64,000 bases of DNA from Crossaster papposus (Eukaryota; Echinodermata; Asteroidea; Velatida; Solasteridae): assembly GCA_037893245.1 (NCBI GenBank), contig JBAIAA010000532.1:744001-808000 (forward strand), read 5' to 3'. The translations under genes and the position numbers were made by a program. The notes below the pieces were generated by a model. That model was given only the letters and a program-made list of their open reading frames with translations, was not told the DNA's origin and searched no databases. Each line of letters opens with the position of its first letter. The first letter of the stretch is position 1. This document shows positions 33,531 through 44,110 of this stretch, piece after piece.

Positions 33531-33839
33531 GAGTTAGTCTTGCATACGCACTGTGGACCTCCGAACAATATAGGTCCACACGATGCGGGAAGAGGTTACG
33601 GTTTGTGGACTTGCACACGTCCACAATCCGTTTTTCAGTTTCCGAAAAAGAGCGCTAGAGGAAAAACGGGTTAGGGTTATATATAGAAAAGATAGAAGGG
33701 ACAGCTGAGAGGCCCATAATCAAAATTTGAGGGTAAATTTGTTTTGGGGAAGCGAGAAAAATGAGTATTTAGTCAAAGTTTGTTAACTACACGAAGACAA
33801 AGGAATGTCCACAGTGCGTATGTAAGGTAAAGCTGTGTG
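33531..33839 (+). mobile_element. 309-bp inverted-repeat element, copy 2
   Basis: Same length and direction as 8905-9213; both copies begin GAGTTAGTCTTGCATACGCA and end TAAGGTAAAGCTGTGTG. Differences include TACGGTTTGTGG for TACGGTGTGTGG and CAAAAT for CCTAAT. Confidence 0.75.
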
Positions 33840-33854
33840 GACCCCCTAATGTCC

Positions 33855-34010
33855 CCCCTTTTGCTTAAGTACTCCCTAATGTCCCCCTTTTGCTTGTACT
33901 CTTTTAACTTTTTGGGAAAGACTTCCATAGGTTTTGCACATGAATTTCAATCATGGACTTTCTGGCAATCATAGACCCTAGATTGTCCTGTTTTCTAAAT
34001 CTACAATTTG
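33855..34010 (+). repeat. Dispersed repeat copy
   Basis: GTCCCCCTTTTGCTTGTACT, GGTTTTGCACATGAATTTCA and ATCATGGACTTTCTGGCAAT; partner of 28525-28650. Follows directly on the 309-bp element. Confidence 0.5.
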
Positions 34011-34271
34011 AATGCAGACATAAACTTACCTGCACAAAAAAAACAAGGGGGGGAGTGGAGGGTCAACGACGACTTCACCCCAGGGATGGATGCTCTAGTT
34101 TAAAAAGGCTTGTTAATACAAGGCCTTAGTATTTCCTGCTTTCTACGTAAGTTTGCTATTAAAGAACTATTAAACAAGAACCCACCTAATGTACATGTAC
34201 ATACCGGTGCGTACAAGTGTGTAGTACCATGACAAAGAAAGAGAGATAGACAGTTTGGCTGGGTTTGGGTC

Positions 34272-34414
34272 GTCTGCTCTGGATAAGCGAAACTCATTCA
34301 TGCAAAACCTTAATGGATAGGTGGTTTTGGATGTGAGATCTGAGTGCATTGTTCTGGTAGGTCATGTTCCTGCCGTTGGAGCGCGAGAATGAGTTTCGCA
34401 TGTCGAGAACAGAC
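34272..34414. mobile_element. Foldback element
   Basis: GTCTGCTCTGGATAAGCGAA plus ACTCATTC at left mirrors GAATGAGTTTCGCATGTCGA plus GAACAGAC at right (28-base arms, few mismatches). Confidence 0.55.
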
Positions 34415-35036
34415 GGCCTGACGCCAGCCAACATGTTCACACCTGCAAGCTATGTACCCGAGTCCTGGCACCTTGCCAAGGCTTAGAGTGTATGCCATGC
34501 CATGCCTAGCCTAGCCAGCTATGCCATCCAGCTGCTATCAGGTAGCCTGATATGATCCAGGGAGGAAATATGGCCGAGCAACCAATGTATAAACAAACAT
34601 TAATGACTGTTGCTAACGTCATAAATGATTTACCTCTCTGGGTTTATTTTAGATTATGTCACGTGTGTGTCACTTAATACAGGATCAGGTGATAGCTTAT
34701 AGTCATATCAAATTCACAATAAAAAAAAGTGTGCTGAACTTTAGAGGGAAATGCGAGGGTGGTGTTCAATACCCAGGGCAGATTGCAAGAGATCACACGG
34801 TGATAAATGTGGGGCGTTCTGGCCAAATGAGACGGAACTTGGCACAGGCCATATTTTAAAAAAACTCAAAAGGTGTGATTTTGTTTTCCCCCTGATTTTC
34901 GGATAAAAGTATGGATTATTCCATGAAGTTGGGACACAAAGTGTGACATTTTGCTACACTTTTAGTTGCACGCGATCTATTTACTAAATTATTTGAATAT
35001 TTATTCATGAGATTTGTTTTGGATGTTGGACATACC
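34415..35036. other. Intronic, no gene seen
   Basis: GCGTTCTGGCCAAATGAGAC at 34813 resembles ACGTTCTGGCAAAATGAGAC at 19297, a weak unclassified repeat. Confidence 0.25.
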
Positions 35037-35110
35037 GGTAAGTAAGATATTTCTTAATAATTCGGTAGAAAAATTGTTTGATATCTGCAAATGGTGTAAA
35101 CTACCTTTAA
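35037..35110 (+). mobile_element. Family A right-end fragment
   Basis: GTAAGTAAGATATTTCTTAA, TTCGGTAG and CTGCAAATGGTGTAAACTAC then CTTTAA; last 74 bases only. Confidence 0.65.
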
Positions 35111-35527
35111 CCAAACCCCTAGGCTCTAGAAAGCATACCAAACCCAACAAACCTCAACAACTGCACACAGGTTCAGTAATTATTGGTATTGAACCTAACA
35201 GTACTAAACCTGCCAAACTCCAACTTGTCGAAGTTTGATTGACTTGGTACAGATGGGTCTATGCAGTGTTCAGTGTTCAGGATCAGGACTGTGATGACTG
35301 GTCATTGGTTCTATGTGTTGGGCTGTGTTTGAGTGGGGTCGCACAGGGTGTACATTGTACACATCACACTAACAGTTGACCAGGAACTGTGCTATGACCA
35401 GCCTAAGCTCACCCATGAATAAAAGCCTGTGCATTCCTCCAAGCTCCAACATTTTTACAAGTCTCATGCCTTTCTTCCCTGAACCTCGCATAATTCAACA
35501 GGGTCTCCCTAGGCTTTTTGTACTGAG

Positions 35528-35608
35528 TCATTTACTTTTAAATAAGTAAGATATTTCTTAATGATTCGGTAGCAAATCTTATCTGCAAATGGTGTATTCT
35601 ACCTTTAA
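35528..35608 (+). mobile_element. Family A right-end fragment
   Basis: From TCATTTACTTTTAAATAAGT to GGTGTATTCTACCTTTAA, the last 81 bases. It and the fragment at 35037 start at different points, so they are independent losses. Confidence 0.65.
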
Positions 35609-36007
35609 GTCGATATGTCGCATTCTTTGAATACCTTTTTCACTTTTCTTTGAGGGAGACCACAAACCTTTGTTTTTTCAGAATGCTTATGAAAGGAAAA
35701 AAAATCGAAACGGGAAGAACCAGAAGTGAAAGTACATTATTGCGAAACAAAAGGAAACTGTGGTTATAGTCTCTTGCATTTAGAATATCAGGAACAATGC
35801 TATCTGTCATTTCAGGAAGTTAAGAGCAAAGGATAAACATAAAGTGGGCATTCTTTTATGGTATGTGTTCATTCTTCATAAGCTTTTATGTCATTGTCAA
35901 TGAAAATGATGCTGGGAATTGTACCTAACCGTGCTTGAGCTTGACAGAAGTGTAAAGTAAGTATTGATCCATTGATCATCGAGAGAGACTAGTTTTTACC
36001 ACACTAA

Positions 36008-36214
36008 AGCCGCCTTCACATTGGACTTAATATTGTCAAAAGTTAACGGTGTTAAATCCTCCGCTAGAAGCTTGGGCCTGTAGATCTTACTGTTGCGGAG
36101 GGTAAAATGGACAATTTGACAATGTTACCTTCTGTCCGCATTGGATTTTATTTGGTTAAAGTTGACAACAGTCTCCGTAGGTTTTACCCAAAAAAGTCCA
36201 ATGCGAACGCGGCT
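36008..36214. mobile_element. TAA-flanked inverted-repeat element (PIF/Harbinger-like)
   Basis: AGCCGCCTTCACATTGGACT at left mirrors AGTCCAATGCGAACGCGGCT at right, with TAA immediately outside both ends (36005-36007, 36215-36217). A 3-base TWA duplication is typical of PIF/Harbinger. 207 bases, no genes. Confidence 0.6.
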
Positions 36215-36609
36215 TAAGAGATAAAGCAGTCAATATTTGTTTTATAAACACCTCAGCCACAGATTCTGCTTGGTTTTAATATTTTAAAGTTATTTAAATC
36301 TAAATAACGAGCTTCGATATCAATACAAAGTTGGTGGAAAATGTATTGCTCGCTTCCAAACCACCCTTTACAAAATGTTTGAATCCAGCTCTGTAGCGGC
36401 GCTGGCTCTTTGGGAACTATACTCGGTACGTTCAACGCACACATCAGTATGCATTTGCACACAGATACCGCGCCATGGTATAGTACTTTGGTTGCTAGTT
36501 GTATAGTACTTTGGTTGGTAATGGTATATTACTTTGGGTCGCGTACAGAAAGTTAGCAAAAATACAATGTGACTCGTTCTCGGCCAATCAAGGCACAAAA
36601 TCTGTGGGT

Positions 36610-36770
36610 GAGGTCTTATAACATGGTTTATTTTGGGTGGGTAGTTGATATTGGCTTCCCTCAGTATTGGAAGTTGACAAACTAGTCCTTTCGGAATTAG
36701 TTTGTCAACTTCCAATACCCCAGGGAGCTAATATTGACTACATTTGTGTATTACCACTGGTCAGATATTG
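36610..36770. mobile_element. Hairpin element, copy 1
   Basis: ATTGGAAGTTGACAAACTAG at 36666 pairs with TTAGTTTGTCAACTTCCAAT ending 36717. Flanking TATAACATGGTTTATTTTGG and GGGAGCTAATATTGA recur at 39672-39860. Confidence 0.55.
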
Positions 36771-36847
36771 TAGATTCACCAGAGTCTAGTTTGGTAAAAC
36801 GTTACTCTTTACTGTTTTTTCCCCTCTTTTCTTTGTTCATGTACCAG

Positions 36848-37594
36848 ACAAGTGAACTGCCGCTGATACCAGGCAGGCCTTTTTCCAGTGAGGAACAACA
36901 AGAGATGCTGCGACAACAGCGAGAGACTGTTTGCCGTCGCAGCGAGTCAACTGAGGACTATCCTTCCACGGTGGTGCATTACGATGAGGAAGCCCACCCA
37001 TTCATGCGAAGCTTAAGACTCTTCAATGAGGACGTGTGTCGGTCGGGGATACGGGCCCCGCCCAACCGGACTGTCTTTGACAGCATTGATGGCAGTCTTA
37101 GTATGAAGCAGCAACAGCAACAGCTAGCGCCACCGAAAAAGGACTTGAAAAAAGGTGCTGTTCATCGAACAGACTCGTTGCATCGTGCCTGCTCCCCAGA
37201 GGGCAAGCCTGGATTACAAGTGCTAGACAGTGAGACCAAGACACCGCTCAAGTTATTAGACCCGGATTCGGAAGGACCGCCCCCGTATCTTGCAGTTGTT
37301 AAGAAACAACACGAGAAGCAGCAACCTAGTAGACCTTCGTCGGAGGTCATCAATGTGTGTGATAGAAGCCAAGGCCACTTAGTGGCTGCTCTGAGTGAAC
37401 CTAGTGTACATCGATCGGCAGCGGATACGTGGCCTCTGTCGCACCGGTCACCGGATGCTGCCACCACAACCGCAACGCTGCCGCAGCAAGCCCAGCCAAG
37501 TAGTAGGCACTCACCAACACTCTCTCTTCCTCAAGGGAGAAAGGAGGAATCATTGAGTAGAAGGCGTGAAACCACCGACACCCATATCGCATGA
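36848..37594 (+). CDS. PMEPA1/LDLRAD4-like: Terminal coding exon: cytoplasmic tail of PMEPA1/LDLRAD4-like TGF-beta regulator
   Basis: After the tract CTGTTTTTTCCCCTCTTTTC and an AG at 36846-36847, 248 codons in phase 0 end at TGA (37592-37594). Tail residues 69-79 read RAPPNRTVFDS, nearly the SMAD-interaction motif of vertebrate PMEPA1 and LDLRAD4 (RAPPNRTIFDSD); PPNR is at 37058-37069. Tail residues 142-150 read EGPPPYLAV, with PPPY at 37277-37288, matching the EGPPPTYSEV PY-motif region. The last residues, DTHIA, resemble the THIAP near the PMEPA1 C-terminus. Known roles of the family are to keep receptor SMADs from the activated TGF-beta receptor and to recruit NEDD4-type HECT ligases through PY motifs at endosomal membranes. 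Vertebrate members have PY motifs on both sides of the SMAD motif; here none precedes it. A poly-Gln stretch (CAG/CAA, about 37108-37125) is lineage specific. The upstream in-frame ATG at 36734 is intronic. Confidence 0.82.
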   Translation, partial: TSELPLIPGRPFSSEEQQEMLRQQRETVCRRSESTEDYPSTVVHYDEEAHPFMRSLRLFNEDVCRSGIRAPPNRTVFDSIDGSLSMKQQQQQLAPPKKDLKKGAVHRTDSLHRACSPEGKPGLQVLDSETKTPLKLLDPDSEGPPPYLAVVKKQHEKQQPSRPSSEVINVCDRSQGHLVAALSEPSVHRSAADTWPLSHRSPDAATTTATLPQQAQPSSRHSPTLSLPQGRKEESLSRRRETTDTHIA

Positions 37595-37989
37595 CACGGC
37601 TGAAACTCACCACCACACTGATTAGAAACCCATACCCGGAGCACTTAAGAAATGTTAGGAATCCATATGCAGCCTTATTACATATAACTTTAATAAAAAA
37701 AGGTGCCCATGGCCCAAATGGTATATATCTATTCATAAAGTATATTATCTGGAAGCGTAGACTCCACAATGTGATAACAAATTATCAAGATGGAAGGCTA
37801 GTGAGAGAATTTAGTGAATGTGATGTGTACAATTTCAGTTTCAGTTGTAACCAGACCAACAAATCTCATATCATTTGTAGAGGTTGATACTAAAGGCACT
37901 CATTCTTATTTGACTTTCACAAAGTAGCTATGGGTTGGTTCCACATGGGTTAGTCCCGGGGCGTTCAATTGGTTCTGGCTTTGGTGAGT
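37595..37989. other. 3' flank / presumed 3' UTR and early downstream sequence
   Basis: Unique-looking AT-rich sequence with no open frame that resembles a protein, up to the family A fragment at 37990. Confidence 0.4.
37692..37697 (+). promoter_or_regulatory. Possible polyadenylation signal
   Basis: AATAAA lies 98 bases after the stop codon at 37594, the first canonical hexamer downstream. It would give a very short 3' UTR. T-rich DNA follows only loosely, so a more distal site is possible. Confidence 0.3.
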
Positions 37990-38085
37990 TTAAAGGTACT
38001 GTAGTAGACACCATTTACAAATATACAGAACTACTGAATTATTATGAAATACTTTACTTGACTGTAAGTGAATAATACTCTTAAG
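37990..38085 (-). mobile_element. Family A fragment
   Basis: TTAAAGGTACTGTAGTAGAC and GAATTATTATGAAATACTTT show a decayed left (reverse) end; similarity stops near 38085. Confidence 0.5.
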
Positions 38086-38319
38086 CCTCCTTTTAAAATC
38101 ACGGCACCTGATGTGATTTTCAAGAAAACTTGAATTTGGTATCAATTTGCAACGATTGCTTGCCGGCAATCAAGGGGAAAACCCGACTACACTTGCCCCA
38201 ACTTATTAAATTGAATTAGTCCACATTCTATTTGCAATACGGTTACACATCTGTGAATTTACGTACAAGCCAACTAGTCTAGTTTCTTAACCCAATAATT
38301 TCCTGACCTTTTTACCAGC

Positions 38320-38495
38320 ACATTGCTCTGCTTCATCTAAAAGGTCAAGGAACCAGACTACAATAACAAAAAATCCTGGTTTTTCCAGAACTTTAAAACA
38401 GGTTAGTGTCACAATATTTACTATAAAATATATGATTCCCCTATTAACCCATCCATTTTCGACATCCATTATCACAAGGTGTATACAACCTTTAA
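38320..38495 (+). mobile_element. Relative of family A, copy 2
   Basis: Shares AAGGTCAAGGAACCAGACTA, CACAATATTTACTATAAAAT and an ending CCTTTAA with the stretch at 7790-7974. Its TTAA is shared with the family A element that begins at 38492. Confidence 0.5.
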
Positions 38496-38857
38496 AGATA
38501 TGATACACCATTGGTAATTGATTAAATTATCAGGATTGGGTGGATTTTGGGGGTTGTATTTTATAGTAACTGACCTGTCCAAAGTTTTACAACCATGGAT
38601 GCCGAAAAAGAAAAAAGCAAGAAAAAAAAAAGGAAAAACGACGTTCGTTTTTCCACTAATGTCGGGCAGTTCTTGGTTTTTTTGGCAATTGCCGTCTGGC
38701 AATCGTGTTTTCTTGTTTATAAAAATCGATTTTTCAGAACAATTGGAGAATATCTAGCGCAAAGGAATCATTATTTACTTTCAAATTTGCAAGATATTCC
38801 TTAATATTTCGGTAGTAATATTTTTTGATATTTGCAAATGGTGTCTCCTACCTTTAA
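38492..38857 (+). mobile_element. Family A TTAA element
   Basis: TTAAAGATATGATACACCAT to GGTGTCTCCTACCTTTAA, 366 bases. Its left TTAA is also the right TTAA of the related element ending at 38495, so one appears to have inserted at the other's edge. Confidence 0.83.
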
Positions 38858-39671
38858 GACAACAAAAACCTATGGTACAGCCATCTATAGTGTAGGGTTA
38901 CACTGCCCTGTCAGAGAGGAAATTTCCAAGGTCATTTTTGTGCATGTATATTAGTCATGTGCAACATTCACTGCACTGGGAACTTGTAAGACAGATTGTG
39001 CTGAGCTTGAATGTTCACTCAAGTCCCTTGATATACAGGGTTGACATATCCAGGGGTTTACAGCAATAGGCACGGCAATGTTTGTGTGTTCAATGTTATC
39101 AGTCATCCATCTGGTATCATTTATCTTGTTCGGTTTTATATTATATTTTTTTTCCAAGATTTTTTTTTCCTGACCAACAAAGTCTTTGCCCTCATTCTAA
39201 TCTAACCAGTCGCGTGACACACAACCTTTTGGTGAAAGTAAAATTCCTTTTCCTTATTATTCCTACAGTAGCTCCGAAAGCAACTGTTAGTGAAAGAGAT
39301 AAATTGCTCAATCCTGACTGCAGGTCTATGTATTTCTAATTACTATACCTCATACATACGATCGAGAGCCAAATTCTCGCTGGTCCATTAATAATCGCGT
39401 GCCAGCCACTATTTTTGCAGTTTTTTTTAAGCGTGCAGGCGAGTATTTACGCACAGGGTATTAAGTGTGCATGCGTAGTAACCATTGCACGGGCTATCAG
39501 TGCGATAGTCTACTACGCATGTGCCTTATGATTGAATCGCGAAACTACCGTAGCACACGGGTGCAGTACACACGCATAAACATTGCCAAAGCTAGACTCG
39601 TTAAAGATGGCAGAACACGTCAGCATTTTCCTGAGCTCTTGAAATTGTAATCAAAACTGAGTATGTTTGAG
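38858..39671. other. Intergenic, no gene seen
   Basis: GTGTGCATGCGTAGTA at 39466 and TACTACGCATGTG at 39510 form a loose inverted pair; otherwise unremarkable. Confidence 0.25.
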
Positions 39672-39860
39672 GTATAGTAAAACAAATCTAACATGTTTTT
39701 TTTGGATAGGTAGTCGTTATTAGCCTCCTTCGGTATTGGAAGTTGACAAACTAGTTCCCATCGGATCTGCCTCTGGAATGAGTTTGTCAACTTCCAATAC
39801 CTCAGGGGAGCTAATATTGATGACCCACCCTCAAACCATGTTATATTTGTATACATAATA
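39672..39860. mobile_element. Hairpin element, copy 2
   Basis: GTATTGGAAGTTGACAAACT and GAGTTTGTCAACTTCCAATA pair as in copy 1; GGGAGCTAATATTGATGACC and CTCAAACCATGTTATATTTG follow. The AACATGGTTTGAGGG end also resembles the end of the repeat at 3604. Confidence 0.55.
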
Positions 39861-40707
39861 CTGTCTGTCATTAATGCTAGGGTAGATTTGTCTGATGCAT
39901 GTCGTGCGTGGCTCGGGACCAATCCCGCCAAGCCTTCAACCAACCAACCAACCAACTCCGAAAAGATTCTCAGATAGACCCCAAACGTTGAATACTGAGC
40001 CTGGCCTCTCTCCGAGGGGGCGTCCAAATCCAGGCCCAAGTTGATCCCCAGCCAACATTGCTCTGGCAGATCCCAGCCCCTGGATGCGCAGTGGCCTCTG
40101 CTTGATCCCAGCTATTTTAACGGGGGAGAACCCCTAGAGAACTCTGTCCCTACTGCAATCAGTGAAGCTTTCTAAAAAAGCTGCATTCGTGACCTTTCCT
40201 CATGTGTTGACCATTGCAACCCCACAAAGAAACATGCCACATAAGATAGTCATTTCCTACATTATTTAGGAGCAAGATTAAACCAATCTTAAGTCGAGTC
40301 ATAGTCAGGTGCTGTCCCATTAAAAGAATAATCACATCCTGGTGGATTAGATACTCTACGTATGCTGACAGGCTTCCAGCTGCCACATACATCAAATCTA
40401 TCCATGTGGTGATATTTGCTATCCTATTGCATTTTTGGATGTAGCTGTGTGGCTGTGTTTGTGTACATGACGGAATGTGTGGCATATGGTTGCATATTAT
40501 ATCATAAACTAGACGTGAAGTTGAGCAGAAACCTGACCTGCTGGAGGGGATAAGCTTTTAATCAAGCACACACATGCATCGGGGCTCGTGGGAAAATGTC
40601 AGCCATTTCAAGTTTTATTTTACTGTCAACAAGTTTTAGGGCCGGTAACCTTGTGTTTCAGTTTTCTTGGGGATATCCAGGATCCATCTGGATTGAAGGT
40701 CTTAATA
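39861..40707. other. Intergenic, no gene seen
   Basis: CAACCAACCAACCAAC microsatellite at 39939; a minus frame of 139 codons (39620-40039) overlaps the hairpin element and is not protein-like. Confidence 0.25.
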
Positions 40708-40864
40708 TATGTGACCCAGCATGAGTAAATGAGACACTTTGCGGCAAAATTGAAAATTTAGATTTTTATTTCATCATTTAAAGCTTAGCTTTAAATGATG
40801 AAATCAAAATCTCAATTTTCATTTTTGCCTCAAAGTGTCTTATTTACTCGTGCTGGGTCACATA
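40708..40864. mobile_element. TA-flanked palindromic element
   Basis: Nearly the whole 153-base element is a palindrome: TGTGACCCAGCATGAGTAAA at left, ACTCGTGCTGGGTCACA at right, and a perfect centre around TTTAAAGCTTAGCTTTAAA. TA duplicates at both ends. Confidence 0.75.
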
Positions 40865-41963
40865 TGTGCAGTGTCTCTCTCCCCCCCCCCCAAAAAAAAA
40901 ACAACAACAAAAAAACACCCCAAAACCCACGCAACTTGAAGAGGATTGTCTCCCAAAACCTTGTTTCGGTTAATCGGCACTTGAAGTTGGCCATGCGTGA
41001 ACAATCTTTTTAAGATCGATTCTAAGTTTTTAGTATTTTTGAGTTGCCAAGGTATCCAAGATTCACACTGCATTTTTATTTAGTGACGCAAACGCGTATG
41101 GTTTTTTTTCAAAGACTTTTTTTCGAAATTTGAGATAGCTAAAGTTTAGCACAGCACTGTCAAATTTCCTGAGGTTTCTTTGGAATTAATTGAGCTACAG
41201 AAACAATGTGGTTACCATTGGAAAGCTAATAAGTTGCTCTTTACTGTGATGTAAACAACTTTTAAAAACCTCAAAACTAAAAATCTAAGGTAGGGGTTAT
41301 TCCCCATTATGTTATGGCAGGTCACATCCATACTTGTTATATTCTCTCACTAGCCTTCCCTCGTACTTGAACCAGTTCATTATTTACATCATTTGAAAGA
41401 TATTTGAAACAAATTAAAAAATTAAAACCTGTAGAAAGATGGAAAAAGTAATTGTTGTTGCATGTATAAAAAACGAAACACAAAAATCTTATTATCCTGT
41501 ATGTGTGTGTGAAACTCCCTGTTATTATTTTTTTGTTAACTTTCTTGTGCTAGCAATATATATAATTATTTCCCTGAAAAAAATGCTGTTTTTTGTGTAT
41601 ATTAAATATTATAAATATGGCTTTTTGGCTTTTTTGGGGGTTTGTTGTATATCATCAAAGATGGTACTATTATGGTGAAAGATCCACGTAAACTAAGATA
41701 AGATATATACTGTGCAGAAACAAATTTCTGTTTGAATTATTTATGATTAAAAAAGAGTCATACTCACTAGTTTGGGCCAGCACAACATCTTCCAGAAATA
41801 TATTGAGAGATTGATTAAATGTGTTGTAGCTCCTTAACTGACATTTTATTGGAGAAGAAAAGTTGGGTAACCACATGATTTGTTGGATAGTGTACACGTT
41901 TGATCGTATAATGTTACACGAGATGAACCTAGAAGCGTGTCGCATGGAATTTATACCGGTCGT
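40865..41963. other. Intergenic, no gene seen
   Basis: C-run then A-run at 40880-40899; the rest is AT-rich without recognised repeats. Confidence 0.25.
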
Positions 41964-42181
41964 TTAACCAGTTCACGTCGGAGGATGTGTATATACACAC
42001 AAAGTTTTTCCGGAATTTAAAACGGATGACGGATAAACACGTAACGAGCAAGGCCAGAAAATTTCTGTCGGCGACCTACCCACAGTAGCCGGCCTGAAAC
42101 CGTCTCAGATCGAGGTTCGTGAAAAACAATCTCGTGCCTGGGCTAGTCACTGTCCAAGTAATCCCGGCGCGAACTGGTTAA
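41964..42181 (+). mobile_element. Family B TTAA element
   Basis: TTAA on both sides; left end CCAGTTCACGTCGG, right end CCGGCGCGAACTGG. The 218-base body is of the CTGGGCTAGTCACTGTCC subfamily. Confidence 0.8.
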
Positions 42182-42470
42182 GATGGTGATTGTAGTCTGT
42201 TAAGCAAGAAAGTGACAGAGCGTGACCAATATGATTGGTTTCCTCTGACTCATTGAACTCAAACCATCGCCTTTAATGTCCAGTTTTCATGAGTTCTTGA
42301 TACATTGTTTATAAGTTTCTGTATCGCCATAATCCCTGCTTAGCTGGGCTTCTCTGTCTCCCAAAGCCTTTGAGCCTAATTATGGGATCAAGGAGTTATA
42401 GAGAGAGTGATACCAGTGTAATAAATAGGTTTGCTTTTAACAGCTAATTGTATCGAAAAGATGCATCTAA

Positions 42471-42794
42471 AGCCGTGTTTTCGTTGGACTTTTTCTATCG
42501 CGGCCTTGTGAAAACTTACCGCGACATGCCTTTGCGTAATTCAACCGTGCAATCCCACTGCAACTTTTACTTTTTACCTCAACGGAATGTTTATTGGTCT
42601 TGCAAAGCTGTCGCTGATAACTTTCTGCGGCCGGCCGAGTGAAAAAAATTTGTGACCGCTTTTGGCCTGGTAGCTTTACATCACCGTTGCGGTAAGTTGA
42701 CAGGGACGTTAGTCTACCTCGCGTTCATGTTTGACTTATTTTTGTCATTCTACATAAAAGTCGCGGTATGTTAACCAAAAAAGGGAAACGCGGC
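42471..42794. mobile_element. TAA-flanked element, relative of 36008-36214
   Basis: AGCCGTGTTTTCGTTGGACT at left; AAAAAAGGGAAACGCGGC at right, with TAA on both sides. Internal TTACCGCGACATGCC and GTCGCGGTATGTTAACC form a second inverted pair. Confidence 0.5.
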
Positions 42795-43741
42795 TAAAGT
42801 GACATTGCCCTCTGTCGATTACTGACATAAGGTCTCAAATGTGTACACACTCCAACAGGTCGGCTAACTATGAATATTTATATAAAGCTCACTAAATGCA
42901 CCAATCAAATGATGGGTCACCGACCCGCATCGTTTCAATAAAACAACAAAAAAGCACGACGGCCATGTTTACAGGACAGTTTTGTTTTGTTTCACGATAA
43001 AGGATAGTTGTGCCTCCTTTGCACTCTGGGTCAAAGTGAAATTTGCATATTTGTAATTATTCGCCGTGGAATGCTCAATCACATGTACCGCATGTTGAAT
43101 TCACGATGTTTCATTTGTTTAGGGAGCCACAGTTGCACAGGTGTTACTGCCTTCTCTCTTGTAATTAGCATAACGAGGTTGTAAGCTTATTATTGCCCTA
43201 TATAAAGTGCCTGTGATGTTAAACTTCTTTACCTGAAGGGGGCAACATAAGAAGATGAAAAAAACTCTTGTGCCTTTAGTGCTGTTAATTTTTGGATCTT
43301 TATGTGTTGAAATGGGACGCGAGGTTGAAGATGTGATTTTGTTGTTTTGGAGATCGAGTATTGGAGGCCAGTCTGTGGGAAAGGGGTCGAAACAGGGGTA
43401 GTGGTTATGGTTGATGCTCTGAAGCATTATGAAATGGCACATGGATTGATAAGACGCGACAGTCTTTCTATATTCATATATACCTTGGTTTTTTTCTGAA
43501 CACAATGGATACAAAGGGAGTGAATAGGTTTCCACAGGGCAATTTTTATAGGAGAATCGGTCTCCACAGGGTTTTCACGAAATAGATACTAGTGTTTGGA
43601 TTTTATTCAAAAACTAGGAATTTCCAAAGTACCGGTATGTTTATCTGTCGCAAATATAAAGTATATTATGTCAGGGATACTGGGTTAGGGTTACAGTCCA
43701 GGAAAATAACGCTGGTTGAAATAGGAGCACTTTGAAAATAA
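42795..43741. other. Intergenic, no gene seen
   Basis: A 138-codon minus frame at 43119-43535 has low-complexity composition and no recognisable domain; 43570-43730 resembles 18800-18950. Confidence 0.25.
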
Positions 43742-43880
43742 GGCCGTTTCCGAATTGCTGGCTTCGGCTGCGACTTCGGCCGTTGCTATGCTGTTGCTAG
43801 GAGCTGACAATGACCGCCCATAGCAACAGCATAGCAACGGCCGAAGTCACAGCCAAAGCCAGCCATTCGAACATGGCCTA
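43742..43880. mobile_element. Near-perfect hairpin element
   Basis: Arms of 59 bases (43742-43800 and 43822-43880) around a 21-base loop; the inner 25 bases (CCGTTGCTATGCTGTTGCTA outward) pair perfectly. Ends AGGCCGTTTCCGAATTGCTG / GGCCATGTTCGAATGGCTGG relate it to 4257-4496. No genes. Confidence 0.72.
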
Positions 43881-44110
43881 CATGTAAGTTTTGACCCGAC
43901 AACAATTTTGTGCAGGGGAAGAAAGAGACGTCTCCACAAGTATACACATTTGAAAATTTGTGCACATGTTTGTGGGTAAACAGTGTTTGCATTAAAGATC
44001 ATTAGAAAAGTGGCTAAAACCCAACTATTGAAACTTGGAATTGTCCCCGCTGGAATTGATGTATTTGTGTTACATTTCCAAATCAATGCACTAATAAATT
44101 GCGAGTGTGT

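Larger units (their letters stand above)
31972..36847 (+). other. 4.9-kb intron of the PMEPA1/LDLRAD4-like gene
   Basis: GTAAGTA donor and TACCAG acceptor join two phase-0 ends. The intron contains hairpin elements (32112-32310, 34272-34414, 36664-36719), one copy of the 309-bp element, a TAA-flanked element and two truncated family A copies. Confidence 0.65.

Noticed and set aside
36734-36847. In-frame ATG upstream of the tail exon as a start codon
   Set aside because: The 38 codons before the AG at 36846-36847 include the pyrimidine-rich acceptor tract; phase and topology favour splicing from 31971.
43119-43535. 138-codon minus-strand frame
   Set aside because: No domain, no codon or splice support, and composition like surrounding noncoding DNA.
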